64,000 nucleotides of DNA. Origin: Acinetobacter modestus. Its GTDB lineage: Bacteria > Pseudomonadota > Gammaproteobacteria > Pseudomonadales > Moraxellaceae. The notes under the pieces were generated by a model that was given only the letters and a program-made list of their open reading frames with translations, had not been told where the DNA came from and searched no databases. Shown here piece after piece: positions 18,910 to 28,117 of the stretch (positions are counted from its first letter, which is position 1; every line of letters starts with the position of its first letter). The translations under genes were made by a program, and so were the position numbers. The stretch is taken from NCBI RefSeq assembly GCF_014636095.1, contig NZ_BMDV01000007.1:1-64000 (forward strand), in the 5' to 3' direction.

Positions 18910-19622
18910 CAGACACCTGTATTTGTGGTATGAACCATATAATTCACATCTACATTGGGTGCTAACCAATAATGCTTAGTGATTGGGTTGTAATGTAGGC
19001 CTGTCATTTCTTTTAGACTCAAGCCTGCGTTACGAATATCATGCGCCATTTCTGAAGGGCGGATAAATTTATGATAATCATGTGTGCCTTTTGGCAACAA
19101 ACGTAGGACATATTCTGCGCCAATAATTGCGAATAAATATGATTTTGGATTGCGATTAATGGTCGAAAAGAAGACGTGTCCACCTGGTTTAACCAGTGTT
19201 TGGCAGGCTTTGACAATTGAGGCTGGATCAGGCACATGTTCCATCATTTCCATACAGGTCACTACGTCATATTGTCCTGCTTGTTGTTGCGCTAACTCCT
19301 CGACTGGGATTTGACGATATTCAATATTTTGCACATTGTCTTGCTGTGCGTGTAAACGTCCTACAGCAAGCGGGGCTTCGCCCATGTCGATTCCTAAAAC
19401 ATCAGCGCCACGACGAGCCATACTTTCTGCCAAAATACCGCCACCACAGCCAACATCAAGCACTTTCTTACCTGCTAAGCCACCAACACGTTCGTCAATC
19501 CAATTTAAACGTAAAGGATTGATTTGATGAAGTGGGCGGAACTCAGAATGTTGATCCCACCATTTGGCAGCCAATGCTTCAAATTTTGCGATTTCTTGTG
19601 GGTCAACATTCAATTGTGACAT
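18909..19622 (-). CDS. ubiG: Ubiquinone biosynthesis O-methyltransferase
   Basis: A 237-residue class I SAM methyltransferase. [18 protein letters not shown] and [15 protein letters not shown] are UbiG-specific; motif I is [16 protein letters not shown], and [11 protein letters not shown] and [17 protein letters not shown] are the following motifs. It performs both O-methylations in ubiquinone synthesis at the inner membrane. It heads the leftward ubiG-mupP-yciK operon, divergent from dsbA with about 180 nt between. Confidence 0.96.
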   Translation of the reverse strand: MSQLNVDPQEIAKFEALAAKWWDQHSEFRPLHQINPLRLNWIDERVGGLAGKKVLDVGCGGGILAESMARRGADVLGIDMGEAPLAVGRLHAQQDNVQNIEYRQIPVEELAQQQAGQYDVVTCMEMMEHVPDPASIVKACQTLVKPGGHVFFSTINRNPKSYLFAIIGAEYVLRLLPKGTHDYHKFIRPSEMAHDIRNAGLSLKEMTGLHYNPITKHYWLAPNVDVNYMVHTTNTGV

Positions 19623-19800
19623 GGAAATACCTCTATATTAGGATGATTATTTCGGTTTAATCTGTTGTTAGTGTAGCGCTTCTTGAAAAAAAAGCGATAA
19701 ATCCAATAAAAAACTTCACACAAGCAAAACGAATTAGTCGTGTTTGATTTATATTTAGCATATAAACTTACGAAAAATGCTTAGAGGAAAAGCAAACTCA

Positions 19801-20421
19801 ATGAAAAAGTTAGTATTAGGTGGTTTAAGTGCAGCTGTAATGGCATTTTCGATGAATGCAATGGCTGCTGATTTTGTTGCTGGTAAAGATTATACCGTGG
19901 TTGCCAATCCGGGTAAAACATCTGCCCCAGCGGGAAAAATTGAAGTACGTGAATTCTTTTGGTACGGTTGCCCACACTGCTTTAAGCTTGAACCACATAT
20001 GCAAACGTGGTTAAAGAAGATTCCAAGCGATGTATATTTCCTCCGTACGCCTGCAGCTATGAATAAAGTATGGGAGCAGGGTGCTCGAGGTTACTATGTG
20101 TCTGAGGCACTAGGTGTACGTAAGAAAACCCATATTCCATTATTCCATGCTATCCATGACGGCGGACAACAAATTTTTGATCAAGCATCACAAGCAAAAT
20201 TCTTTGCTCGTTATGGTGTGCCTGAACAGAAATTTAATAGTATGTTTAACTCTTTCCCAATCACTGCAAAAGTGGCTGAGTCAAATAAATTGGCACAGCA
20301 ATATCAACTTACGGGCGTACCTGCCGTTGTTGTAAACGGTAAGTATGTTGTGCAAGGTGAAGATGGCAAAGTGACACAAGTTGTTGATTACTTATTAGAA
20401 AAAGAACGCAAAGCGAAATAG
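19801..20421 (+). CDS. dsbA: Thiol:disulfide interchange protein DsbA
   Basis: 206 residues from the ATG at 19801 (MKKLVLGG), chosen because it gives a proper signal peptide ending AMA before ADFVAG. The thioredoxin-like active site is CPHC in EFFWYGCPHCFKLEPH, and the cis-proline loop is LTGVPAVVVNGKYVV. It oxidises cysteine pairs in secreted proteins in the periplasm and is recharged by DsbB. Single gene, divergent from ubiG, ended by a strong terminator. Confidence 0.95.
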   Translation: MKKLVLGGLSAAVMAFSMNAMAADFVAGKDYTVVANPGKTSAPAGKIEVREFFWYGCPHCFKLEPHMQTWLKKIPSDVYFLRTPAAMNKVWEQGARGYYVSEALGVRKKTHIPLFHAIHDGGQQIFDQASQAKFFARYGVPEQKFNSMFNSFPITAKVAESNKLAQQYQLTGVPAVVVNGKYVVQGEDGKVTQVVDYLLEKERKAK

Positions 20422-20435
20422 TTCATACTATGAGC

Positions 20436-20469
20436 AATAAAAAGGACTGCTACTGCAGTCCTTTTTATT
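20436..20469. terminator. Bidirectional terminator between dsbA and a TetR gene
   Basis: A perfect 15-bp stem (20436-20450 with 20455-20469) encloses a 4-nt loop and has A and T arms on both sides. The outer base overlaps the stop codon of the convergent TetR gene. Confidence 0.92.
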
Positions 20470-21104
20470 TAGTTTTGATCGATTTGTAAATCTTTTAAAT
20501 CGATTTGAACTTTTTGTGTCGGTAAAGACAGAGCTTGGTTTACATACAGGTTAATCAGCTTTTCACGAGAACCAATTGAACGCTGGTAATAGCTTGAATT
20601 CAATAGCAAAGCTGCGCCGTAAGTCAGAGACCAAATATAAGAAAGATAATCACGAATCGACATATCATAATTCTGTGATTTTAAATATTTTTCAGTCATA
20701 TCTTTAAGCGAAATAATACGCTGTTGACGGATCGCATAAAGCTCATCGAACAAATGTTTGAGCTTGGACTCGGTCATCGTCAGATGTTCTTCTAACTGAT
20801 GCAGTAAAATCGTACGACTCGGTGAGGTTAAATGATAAAGCATATAGCGAGGCGCATATTCTTTAACATCAGTGTTATATTTTTCTGAAATCTTGAGGAT
20901 TTCTTTTTCATTTTGAATAATCAGTTCCAACAGTAATTCATTTTTACTGCGGAAATGTTTATATAAAGTACCTTTAGCAATATCTAGCTCGGCAACCAGT
21001 TCATCCAAGGTCATTTCTTGGTTGTTTTCTAGTAAAAGTTTTTCTGCAACCTGCAAAATTTTTTCTTTACGAATTAAGAACTGAGTATGACGATCAGGAT
21101 TCAT
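20469..21104 (-). CDS. TetR-family transcriptional regulator
   Basis: A 211-residue regulator with an N-terminal helix-turn-helix, MTLDELVAELDIAKGTLYKHFRSKNELLLELI (residues about 30-62). The C-terminal part is helical (YLSYIWSLTYGAALLLNSSYY) and does not suggest a ligand to me. It lies 107 nt downstream of desT in the same direction, and converges on dsbA. Its targets are unknown; it could be co-transcribed with desT. Confidence 0.82.
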   Translation of the reverse strand: MNPDRHTQFLIRKEKILQVAEKLLLENNQEMTLDELVAELDIAKGTLYKHFRSKNELLLELIIQNEKEILKISEKYNTDVKEYAPRYMLYHLTSPSRTILLHQLEEHLTMTESKLKHLFDELYAIRQQRIISLKDMTEKYLKSQNYDMSIRDYLSYIWSLTYGAALLLNSSYYQRSIGSREKLINLYVNQALSLPTQKVQIDLKDLQIDQN

Positions 21105-21211
21105 GATGCTTATAGGCTCCTCATAGTGTTCTAAACGGCATTTGCATTAGTGTGTTATTAATCATAACGCTAAGCAATGCTTTTATATATCAAACTTTAG
21201 CTTTGATAAGA

Positions 21212-21862
21212 TCAGGCGTTTTGTGGTTCCCAGTTCGAGATACCTCGGAAAAGTAAGCGGACTTGAGTCGCTGCATTGTCAATAAATAAGTTTTGTTGTT
21301 CTAACAAACGATCAATTGGAAATTGTTTCGGTAAGTTGATCCACGTCATTGCCCATGTAAATGACATATTAATCAAAATCGTTGATAACACTTGTAAATC
21401 TTTGGCTTCTTGAATGTGTTTGAAGGTCTCGAGTTTGCATAAATCGATTGCGAGATCTTCAATTAAAAATTCGATTTCTCGTGCAATTGCGATACGAACG
21501 GTTTCAGAACCACCCCAGCGCTCAGCAATCATAAATTGCCATTGTTGTGGGCTGTGATTTACTGCCTGTACAAACAATTCAATACTGGTACGTGTCTTAG
21601 CCGTACCACTATGTTGTAAATAGCTTTGTCCTAATTGATGAATTAGGCTTTTTAAATGCAAAGACACTTGGTCAACCAGTTCTTGCCCTAATGCCTCCAT
21701 ATCTTGGAAATGACGATAAAATGCCGTTGGGACTAAGCCAACTTCACGTGCAACTTCACGCAAACTAATACTACTAAATGAACGTCCAGAAGTACTGAGG
21801 TGGAGCGCTGCATCAAGTAAAGCCTGACGACTCTGTTGTTTTCGTTCATCTCTAATCGACAT
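21212..21862 (-). CDS. desT: DesT/FabR-like TetR regulator of fatty-acid desaturation
   Basis: A 216-residue TetR protein. SSISLREVAREVGLVPTAFYRHFQDMEALG is very close to the helix-turn-helix of FabR and DesT, and the C-terminal WQFMIAERWGGSETVRIAIAREI stretch is also characteristic. It is divergent from desC-desB, the same arrangement as Pseudomonas aeruginosa desT-desCB, where DesT senses the unsaturated:saturated acyl-CoA balance. The 315-nt intergenic region has four matching operator units. Function is inferred from family and context. Confidence 0.87.
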   Translation of the reverse strand: MSIRDERKQQSRQALLDAALHLSTSGRSFSSISLREVAREVGLVPTAFYRHFQDMEALGQELVDQVSLHLKSLIHQLGQSYLQHSGTAKTRTSIELFVQAVNHSPQQWQFMIAERWGGSETVRIAIAREIEFLIEDLAIDLCKLETFKHIQEAKDLQVLSTILINMSFTWAMTWINLPKQFPIDRLLEQQNLFIDNAATQVRLLFRGISNWEPQNA

Positions 21863-22067
21863 GAATAAGATCCATTAAAACCATACGGTAGAGTCTAGCA
21901 AAAAAAACATCATTTTTTTAGCCCTAATCCATAGCTAAATCAGACACATTTTCAATTAGACAAAGAAATATGAGGAATCGTTTTTGGAGTGGTGAAGCCT
22001 AAGAATAATTATTTTATTAATATTTCTAATTACTTATAAAAAAAGCATAAAAAATATTCAAAAAAAT

Positions 22068-22142
22068 AGTGAACAAGTGTTGACTCAGTGAACACAAATA
22101 AATATAGTGTACACATGTTCACTACACGAACATTTGTTCACT
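22068..22142. promoter_or_regulatory. Four-unit, 19-bp-phased DesT/FabR-type operator array
   Basis: Four 18-bp units begin at 22068, 22087, 22106 and 22125, exactly 19 bp apart. Unit 1 is AGTGAACAAGTGTTGACT, unit 2 AGTGAACACAAATAAATA (left half only), unit 3 AGTGTACACATGTTCACT (both halves), unit 4 CACGAACATTTGTTCACT (right half strong). Units 1, 3 and 4 are near-palindromes of the AGTGAAC-N4-GTTNACT type that I recall for DesT and FabR sites. The array covers the -35 and -10 of the desC promoter. Repression by the divergent DesT is inferred. Confidence 0.78.
22080..22108 (+). promoter_or_regulatory. Promoter of desC-desB
   Basis: TTGACT (22080-22085), a 17-nt spacer and TATAGT (22103-22108) form a near-consensus sigma-70 promoter. 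The -35 lies in operator unit 1, the -10 at the start of unit 3, so bound repressor should block RNA polymerase. The predicted start site is near 22115, giving a leader of about 60 nt. Confidence 0.78.
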
Positions 22143-22176
22143 CAAAATAAATAGCCAGATACAAAACGAGGAACGT

Positions 22177-23202
22177 ATGAACGCAGAGTTAAGTTATCAG
22201 CCACATTGGATTCGCGAAGATTTTGTTGATTTTGTTTTGCAAAAAATAAAACCAACGTTTGCTTGGAAACGCATTCTTGCAGAAGTTACTGCTGTAGAGT
22301 CGTTAAGCTCAGATATGGTTTTACTCACAATAAAACCAAACTACAACTTTGATTTAATTGAAGTTGAAGCCGGTAAAAGTGTTTTGATCACGCTAATGAT
22401 CAATGGGGTTTATCACCAACGTAGTTATTCAATTGTCGATATTACTAAAAATGGTGAAATCCGATTAGGCATTAAAGTTCAAGGCTTAGTGTCAAAAGCA
22501 GCACAACAATTGCGTGTAGGGGATCGTTTTGAAATCTCTCAAGCACAAGGCGATTTCGTGCTACATCAAGGACAACAGTCTGCACTCTTGATTGCTTCTG
22601 GTTCTGGGATTACTGCAATTTACTCATTGTTAAAACAAGCAGTTGCTCAAAAGCTTAAAGAAATTCATGTAGTGTATTTTAACCGTGCTGAAGTGTTCCA
22701 TCAGGAAATATTGGCTTTAGCAGAACAATATCCACAACTGAAATATCACTTTTTTAATACAGCACAGCAAAAGCAGCATTTAGATACCGCTTTATTAGAA
22801 AAGTTAGTTCCGAACTTTAAAGAATTACAGGCATATGCTTGTGGTCATCACAGCATGATGCGCCAAGCACAAGAGATTTATGCTCAACATGATGCGGTAG
22901 GAAATTTTCATCAAGAATTTTTCCAACCTGTACAAATTGAGCAGTCTAACGAAGCTCAACCGATTACTTTCCGTCGTGCACAACAGAATTTTATTGCAAC
23001 GACCAATCTATTAAGTAGTGCGGAGCAAGCAGGTTTACGCCCACAGCATGGTTGTCGCATGGGGGTATGTAATCGCTGTAGCTGTACCAAAGTTAGTGGT
23101 GTAACACAGAACGTGATTACGGGTGAGATTGATGATCAGCCTAATCGTGCGATCAAGTTATGTGTAAGCCAAGCTCTTAGCCCAGTCACGATTGACCTAT
23201 AA
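22177..23202 (+). CDS. desC: Ferredoxin-NAD(P) reductase partner of the acyl-CoA desaturase
   Basis: A 341-residue electron-transfer protein. An FAD domain (YHQRSYSIVDIT, the RxYS motif) and an NAD(P) domain (ALLIASGSGITAIYSLL) are followed by a C-terminal plant-type 2Fe-2S ferredoxin domain with ligands in HGCRMGVCNRCSC and a late Cys (IKLCVSQA). It passes electrons from NADPH to the desaturase encoded next. The start has GAGGA 5-6 nt upstream. Corresponds to P. aeruginosa DesC by family and order. Confidence 0.9.
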   Translation: MNAELSYQPHWIREDFVDFVLQKIKPTFAWKRILAEVTAVESLSSDMVLLTIKPNYNFDLIEVEAGKSVLITLMINGVYHQRSYSIVDITKNGEIRLGIKVQGLVSKAAQQLRVGDRFEISQAQGDFVLHQGQQSALLIASGSGITAIYSLLKQAVAQKLKEIHVVYFNRAEVFHQEILALAEQYPQLKYHFFNTAQQKQHLDTALLEKLVPNFKELQAYACGHHSMMRQAQEIYAQHDAVGNFHQEFFQPVQIEQSNEAQPITFRRAQQNFIATTNLLSSAEQAGLRPQHGCRMGVCNRCSCTKVSGVTQNVITGEIDDQPNRAIKLCVSQALSPVTIDL

Positions 23203-23226
23203 AAACAAATATTGAGGATAATTGAA

Positions 23227-24375
23227 ATGAATATGGCATTAGAATTTAAAGCAGCATCAAAGTCAGCACATTTAACGCCAGAGCAAGTTGAAGAATTTGG
23301 TCGTCGCGTAGAAGAGATTCGTTTGGCTGTTATGCAGAATTTAGGCGAAGAAGATTCAAAATATATCTATAAAGTCCGTAATTTTGTGCGTTATACCGAG
23401 ATAGCATCTCGTGGCATGTTGATGTTTGGTGGTTGGATTCCACCTGTATGGTTATTAGGTACAGCAATGTTAGGCGTATCTAAGATCGTCGAAAACATGG
23501 AACTTGGACACAATGTCATGCATGGTCAGTTTGACTGGTTGAATGACCCAAGTTTACGTGGTGAAGATTATGACTGGGACAATACGTGTTCAGGGAATGA
23601 TTGGCGTTTTACCCATAACTATATGCATCATACTTATACCAATATTGTGGGCAAAGACCATGACGTTGGCTATGGCATCTTACGTGTCACGGAAGATCAA
23701 AAATGGGAAGTTCGTCATTTGGCGAATATTCCATTGGCATTACAGTTAATGTTCTTTTTCCAATGGTATGTGGGCGTACAAAACCTACATTTGGAAGATG
23801 CGCTAGTGTATAAAACCAAAACATGGAAACAAGTGTGGGCAGATGCAGCCGAGTTTCGTAAAAAAGCGACTCGCCAAGTCCTCAAAGATTATGTGTTTTT
23901 CCCTGCGATTGCGACCATTAACTTTATCCCAGTATTGGCAGGCAATGCTGTAGCCAATGTGATTCGTAACTTATGGTCTTCGGCAGTGATTTTTAATGGT
24001 CATTTTACTGAAGATGCAGAAACCTTTGAAGCCGATAATACTGAGAACGAAAGCAAGGCAGAATGGTACTTACGTCAGATCCGTGGTTCAAGCAACTTCA
24101 CAGGTGGTAAGTGGATGCACTTTATGAGTGGTAACTTAAGCCATCAGATTGAGCACCATTTGTTCCCAGATATGCCAGCAAATCGTTATGAGCAAGTGGC
24201 ACCACAGATCAGAGCTTTATGTGCTGAATATGGCGTGAACTATAACGAAGCTAATTTCATGAAGCAATTTTGGACAGTTTGGGTACGTTTAGCAAAATGT
24301 TCATTGCCAAATGATATGTCGGCACAATTGGCGCAAGGTTGGACTAATTTAAAAGCGAGATTTAAATTTGCTTAA
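23227..24375 (+). CDS. desB: Acyl-CoA delta-9 fatty-acid desaturase
   Basis: About 382 residues from the ATG at 23227 (MNMALEF), with GAGG upstream. A membrane di-iron desaturase: histidine boxes appear as HNVMH (MELGHNVMHGQFDW), HNYMHHTYTN and HQIEHHLFP, the usual H-box set. Hydrophobic segments lie around residues 60-85 and 230-255. It introduces a double bond in exogenous or CoA-linked saturated acyl chains to adjust membrane fluidity. Second gene of the DesT-controlled operon, 24 nt after desC. Confidence 0.9.
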   Translation: MNMALEFKAASKSAHLTPEQVEEFGRRVEEIRLAVMQNLGEEDSKYIYKVRNFVRYTEIASRGMLMFGGWIPPVWLLGTAMLGVSKIVENMELGHNVMHGQFDWLNDPSLRGEDYDWDNTCSGNDWRFTHNYMHHTYTNIVGKDHDVGYGILRVTEDQKWEVRHLANIPLALQLMFFFQWYVGVQNLHLEDALVYKTKTWKQVWADAAEFRKKATRQVLKDYVFFPAIATINFIPVLAGNAVANVIRNLWSSAVIFNGHFTEDAETFEADNTENESKAEWYLRQIRGSSNFTGGKWMHFMSGNLSHQIEHHLFPDMPANRYEQVAPQIRALCAEYGVNYNEANFMKQFWTVWVRLAKCSLPNDMSAQLAQGWTNLKARFKFA

Positions 24376-24439
24376 AGGATTGCTTATTCGTGGAATTGTA
24401 ACGAATAAGTAAAACTGAAAGCACGTGTAATTGAGCTAT

Positions 24440-24469
24440 ACTATGGCGCAATCATATTTGTGCCATAGT
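24440..24469. promoter_or_regulatory. Inverted repeat over the putative rph -10 region
   Basis: ACTATGGC (24440-24447) and GCCATAGT (24462-24469) are a perfect 8-bp inverted repeat with a 14-nt spacer. A TATACT (24437-24442) that could be a -10 overlaps the left arm. It could be an operator or a leader hairpin; no T tract follows. Confidence 0.4.
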
Positions 24470-24483
24470 TTTAAGGAATCGTT

Positions 24484-25200
24484 ATGCGTATTGACCAAAG
24501 AGCATTAGACCAATTACGTGAAGTAAAAATCACACGTAACTATACCCGTTACGCAGAAGGTTCAGTTTTGGTTGAGTTTGGTCATACCAAAGTGTTGTGT
24601 ACAGCAAGTATTGATAACTCAGTTCCACGTTTCTTGAAAGGTCAAGGGCAAGGTTGGGTGACTGCTGAATACGGTATGTTGCCACGTTCGACACATACAC
24701 GTAGTGACCGTGAGGCAGCGCGCGGTAAGCAAACAGGACGTACCCAAGAAATCCAACGTCTCATTGGTCGTAGCCTTCGTGCCATGGTGGATTTGAAGAA
24801 GTTGGGTGAGAACACGATTACGATTGACTGTGATGTCATTCAAGCAGATGGCGGTACTCGTACAGCAGCCATTACAGGCGCAGCAGTGGCTTTAGTTGAT
24901 GCTATGAATGTGTTACTGAGCAATAAAAAGATTAAACAAGACCCATTAAAAGGTCTCGTAGCAGCAATCTCAGTAGGAATGTACCAAGACGAAGTCCTAC
25001 TCGACTTGTGTTACGAAGAAGATTCAAATTGCCAAACGGATTTGAATGTGGTGATGACACAAGCGGGCGAATTTATTGAAATTCAAGGAACGGCAGAGGA
25101 GAAACCGTTCACTCGCCAGCAGTCTAATGCCATGTTAGAGCTTGCAGAAAAAGGAATCGCGGAATTGATTCAGAAGCAACAGCAGGCACTCGGTTGGTAA
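24484..25200 (+). CDS. rph: Ribonuclease PH
   Basis: A 238-residue phosphorolytic 3'-exoribonuclease that trims tRNA 3' ends. [39 protein letters not shown] and [19 protein letters not shown] are invariant RNase PH sequence, and the phosphate site [15 protein letters not shown] is intact. Start ATG follows AAGGAATCGTT. It is a single gene with a strong terminator. Full length, unlike the truncated rph of E. coli K-12. Confidence 0.97.
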   Translation: MRIDQRALDQLREVKITRNYTRYAEGSVLVEFGHTKVLCTASIDNSVPRFLKGQGQGWVTAEYGMLPRSTHTRSDREAARGKQTGRTQEIQRLIGRSLRAMVDLKKLGENTITIDCDVIQADGGTRTAAITGAAVALVDAMNVLLSNKKIKQDPLKGLVAAISVGMYQDEVLLDLCYEEDSNCQTDLNVVMTQAGEFIEIQGTAEEKPFTRQQSNAMLELAEKGIAELIQKQQQALGW

Positions 25201-25218
25201 TCTCCAGTTGATAGTGCG

Positions 25219-25252
25219 GGCGGTCTGGTATGTTTAGACCGCCTTTTTTTTA
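25219..25252 (+). terminator. Terminator of rph
   Basis: GGCGGTCT, a 9-nt loop and AGACCGCC form an 8-bp GC-rich stem followed by nine T residues. Confidence 0.93.
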
Positions 25253-25344
25253 TCTATTTTTGTCATCGAATTGCGATCAAATCATCATCGAATTGTCACT
25301 TATTTTGTATTGACTATCTGCACGAATATTTAACGGATAGTAAA

Positions 25345-25488
25345 ATGCGAAATTTCCTTTTGGCAGTGCTGACCAGCAGTTGCTTCTTCATCAGTGCGTG
25401 TAACGATAGTGATAACACCAATAATAATACGCCCACGCCAGATCCAAAGCCGCCTACATCAAATTGTAAAATCCATTGTGCTCCCTAA
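25345..25488 (+). CDS. Small lipoprotein preceding phospholipase C
   Basis: An ATG-started frame of 47 residues: MRNFLLAVLTSSCFFISAC is a short type II signal peptide with lipobox ISAC (Cys19), then a 28-residue mature part rich in Asn, Thr and Pro (DSDNTNNNTPTPDPKPP) ending with two further cysteines, C41 and C45. It stops 26 nt before the plc start, in the same direction, so co-transcription is likely. The tail is linker-like and carries no known domain. It could be an anchor, a chaperone-like partner for the phospholipase or simply a small surface lipoprotein. No homology search was possible. Confidence 0.62.
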   Translation: MRNFLLAVLTSSCFFISACNDSDNTNNNTPTPDPKPPTSNCKIHCAP

Positions 25489-25514
25489 TTGATAAAAATA
25501 AGGAAATTAGAAAA

Positions 25515-27695
25515 ATGAATCGTCGTGATTTTTTATTAAATTCAACTAAAGCATTGTTTGGTACAGCTGCACTCACCAGTTTTCCAATGAGCATCCAAAA
25601 AGCACTTGCGATTGATGCTAAAGTTGAAACAGGGACCATTAAAGACGTGAAACATGTGGTGATTTTGACTCAAGAAAACCGCTCCTTTGATAATTATTTT
25701 GGGACATTGAAAGGGGTACGTGGTTTTGGTGATCGTTTTACCATTCCTTTAAGTCAAGGACGTAAGGTATGGGAACAATATGATGCCAATAAGAATAAAG
25801 TTTATCCTTATCATCTAGACAGCAGTCGTGGTAACGCACAGCGTGTCAGTGGTACGCCGCATTCATGGACAGATGGTCAGTTTGCTTGGGATCATGGTCG
25901 TATGGGCAATTGGGTGCAGTATAAGCAGCCACAATCTATGGGATATTATAAACAGCAGGAAGTTGATTTTCAGTTTGCTTTAGCCAATGCATTTACTCTT
26001 TGTGATGCTTATCACTGCGCGATGCATACGGGAACAAACTCAAATCGGATGTTTATATGGACGGGCACCAATGGCCCAACAGGTGCCAATGTTGCGAGTG
26101 TGGTGAATGATTTAGATGATATTGGTCCGTCAACCGTGGGTTATGATTGGACAACATATCCAGAACGTTTACAGCAAGCAGGCGTTACGTGGAAAGTTTA
26201 TCAAAATATGCCTGATAACTTTACCGATAACCCATTGGCAGGTTTTAAACAGTATCGCCGTGCCAATGAATTGTCTGGTAAACCTGTGAACAATAATTCA
26301 GACTGTCCTGCTTATGATCCTGCGATTGATGCGACACAACCGTTGTATAAAGGGATTGCCAATACCATGCCTGATGGCGGTTTTTTGGGAACATTCAAAG
26401 AAGATATTGCTAAAGGTCAATTACCACAAGTGAGTTGGTTGGTTGCACCAGCAACTTATAGTGAACATCCTGGCCCTTCAAGCCCTGTTCAAGGGGCGTG
26501 GTATATTCAGGAAGTATTAAATGCTTTAACTGAACGACCAGAACTGTGGAGCCAAACCGTTTTCTTGATTAATTTTGATGAGAATGATGGTTTCTTTGAT
26601 CATGTTCCTTCTCCAAGTGCACCATCAATTGATGTGTCTGGTGAAGTATGTGGTAAATCAACGTTAACAAAAGAACAAATGTCGTATGAGTACGCGACGC
26701 ATGCGAAAGCTTCTGCGGGGCAACCAAATTTTACTGATCCTAAAGTAAGCAACGGTGTTGGAGTCTATGGACCTGGTATCCGTGTACCGATGTACATTAT
26801 TTCGCCTTGGAGCCGTGGTGGATGGGTAAATTCACAAGTCTTTGATCACTCTTCTGTGATCCGCTTCTTAGAACAATGCTTTGGAGTGCAAGAACCGAAT
26901 ATTAGCCCATACCGTCGAGCTGTCTGTGGCGATTTAACTTCAGCTTTTAACTTTAAAACGCCTAATTTTCTCCCGCTTGATAATCTATCGGGTAAAAAGA
27001 GTAAATCCGAAGCCGATGCAATTCGTAAAGCACAGGAAGGGATGGCACAAGTCATTCGTCCTTTAAGCCAATCTTATCCTGTACAGGAAATTGGTGTTCG
27101 ACTATCACGCGCATTACCTTATATTTTGCATACCAGTGCCAAAGTAGATGCTGCAAAGAAAACGGTAAAATTGATGTTCTCTAATACAGGAACACATGCT
27201 GCTGTCTTTCATGTTTATGATAAGTTGAATTTAGATGCTATCCCACGCCGTTATATGGTGGAAGCAGGCAAACAACTTGATGATGTTTGGAAGACTAAAG
27301 ATAACCAATATGATTTATGGGTTTTGGGTCCCAATGGTTTCCATCGTAGCTTTACGGGTAATGTTGCTCAAGTAAGTCAGTTTGAAGCTTTGCCAGAAAT
27401 CCGTGTGTGTATGGAAGAATGTGATCCGAAACTGTTCTTGAAAGTACGCAATGATGGTACACAAACAGCAAAATTGATTGTAAAAGCGAATGCTTATTTA
27501 CCGAATAAGACATGGCAGATTGAAACGACTACAGCTGAAAAAGAGTTGAGTTGGGATATGTCTGAATTTGGTGGTTGGTATGACTTTACAGTGACGATTC
27601 AAAATGAACCAAGTTTTAGTCGCCGGTTTGCGGGTCGTATAGAAACTAATGAAGATTCAATTTCTGATCCATATATGGGTGTGATAGGTGTATAG
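25515..27695 (+). CDS. plc: Phosphocholine-type phospholipase C (Tat-exported)
   Basis: About 726 residues from the ATG at 25515 (AAGGAA upstream). MNRRDFLLNSTKALFG is a twin-arginine signal; a hydrophobic stretch follows and cleavage is likely after ALA. The phosphoesterase domain of the PlcH/PlcN/AcpA family begins with VVILTQENRSFDNYFGTLKGVRGF and continues through HDW-like and NFDENDGFFDHVPSPSAP, and HSSVIRFLE. Two C-terminal domains of PlcH type follow (about residues 520-700). It hydrolyses phosphatidylcholine/sphingomyelin in members studied. In Acinetobacter such enzymes are linked to lysis of host cells and use of choline phospholipids. Confidence 0.93.
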   Translation: MNRRDFLLNSTKALFGTAALTSFPMSIQKALAIDAKVETGTIKDVKHVVILTQENRSFDNYFGTLKGVRGFGDRFTIPLSQGRKVWEQYDANKNKVYPYHLDSSRGNAQRVSGTPHSWTDGQFAWDHGRMGNWVQYKQPQSMGYYKQQEVDFQFALANAFTLCDAYHCAMHTGTNSNRMFIWTGTNGPTGANVASVVNDLDDIGPSTVGYDWTTYPERLQQAGVTWKVYQNMPDNFTDNPLAGFKQYRRANELSGKPVNNNSDCPAYDPAIDATQPLYKGIANTMPDGGFLGTFKEDIAKGQLPQVSWLVAPATYSEHPGPSSPVQGAWYIQEVLNALTERPELWSQTVFLINFDENDGFFDHVPSPSAPSIDVSGEVCGKSTLTKEQMSYEYATHAKASAGQPNFTDPKVSNGVGVYGPGIRVPMYIISPWSRGGWVNSQVFDHSSVIRFLEQCFGVQEPNISPYRRAVCGDLTSAFNFKTPNFLPLDNLSGKKSKSEADAIRKAQEGMAQVIRPLSQSYPVQEIGVRLSRALPYILHTSAKVDAAKKTVKLMFSNTGTHAAVFHVYDKLNLDAIPRRYMVEAGKQLDDVWKTKDNQYDLWVLGPNGFHRSFTGNVAQVSQFEALPEIRVCMEECDPKLFLKVRNDGTQTAKLIVKANAYLPNKTWQIETTTAEKELSWDMSEFGGWYDFTVTIQNEPSFSRRFAGRIETNEDSISDPYMGVIGV

Positions 27696-27712
27696 GATTT
27701 CGATCTACTGAT

Positions 27713-27750
27713 AAAAAAGCGGCTAAAGAGTAATCTTTAGCCGCTTTTTT
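27713..27750. terminator. Strong terminator after plc
   Basis: A perfect 17-bp stem (27713-27729 with 27734-27750) with a GTAA loop and A/T arms. It should work in both directions. Confidence 0.93.
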
Positions 27751-28117
27751 ATAGGTTAAAATTATTGCAGTAAAAATCAATATATAGAACTGAATTAGCA
27801 TCAGAGTGGGAAAACCAAAAAGAAATACTTGTGCGGGATGATCGATCTGTTGTCTAAAACAAGAATAATGTACAACCCTATAGCCGATCGTGAATGATGT
27901 TAAAGCACATACGAAATAGAGCGTGTCTATCATTTTTATTTGAATAAATTGAGCTACTGAACATACTGGGCTTTTCGGTTCAAAATGAAATTAAATATCA
28001 TTATATGATTGTAAACAATAGCTCACAGAGTATTTGCATGCAGTAACACAACACTCAATTTTTTCTCATTTTGGATTGATAGACTCGAAAAATTAAGAAT
28101 AAATAAGGAAGGGGAAC
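27751..28117. other. Intergenic region between plc and a small-protein gene
   Basis: About 370 nt. On the minus strand a frame of 95 codons (27646-27933) with two hydrophobic stretches runs through here, but it crosses the plc terminator and into plc, and has no ribosome-binding site; I do not annotate it. The rest holds the presumed promoter of the small gene at 28118. Confidence 0.5.

Noticed and set aside
27646..27933. Minus-strand frame of 95 codons with two hydrophobic segments after plc
   Set aside because: It reads through the perfect plc terminator into the plc 3' end, has no ribosome-binding site, and the hydrophobicity may come from A+T-rich codons.
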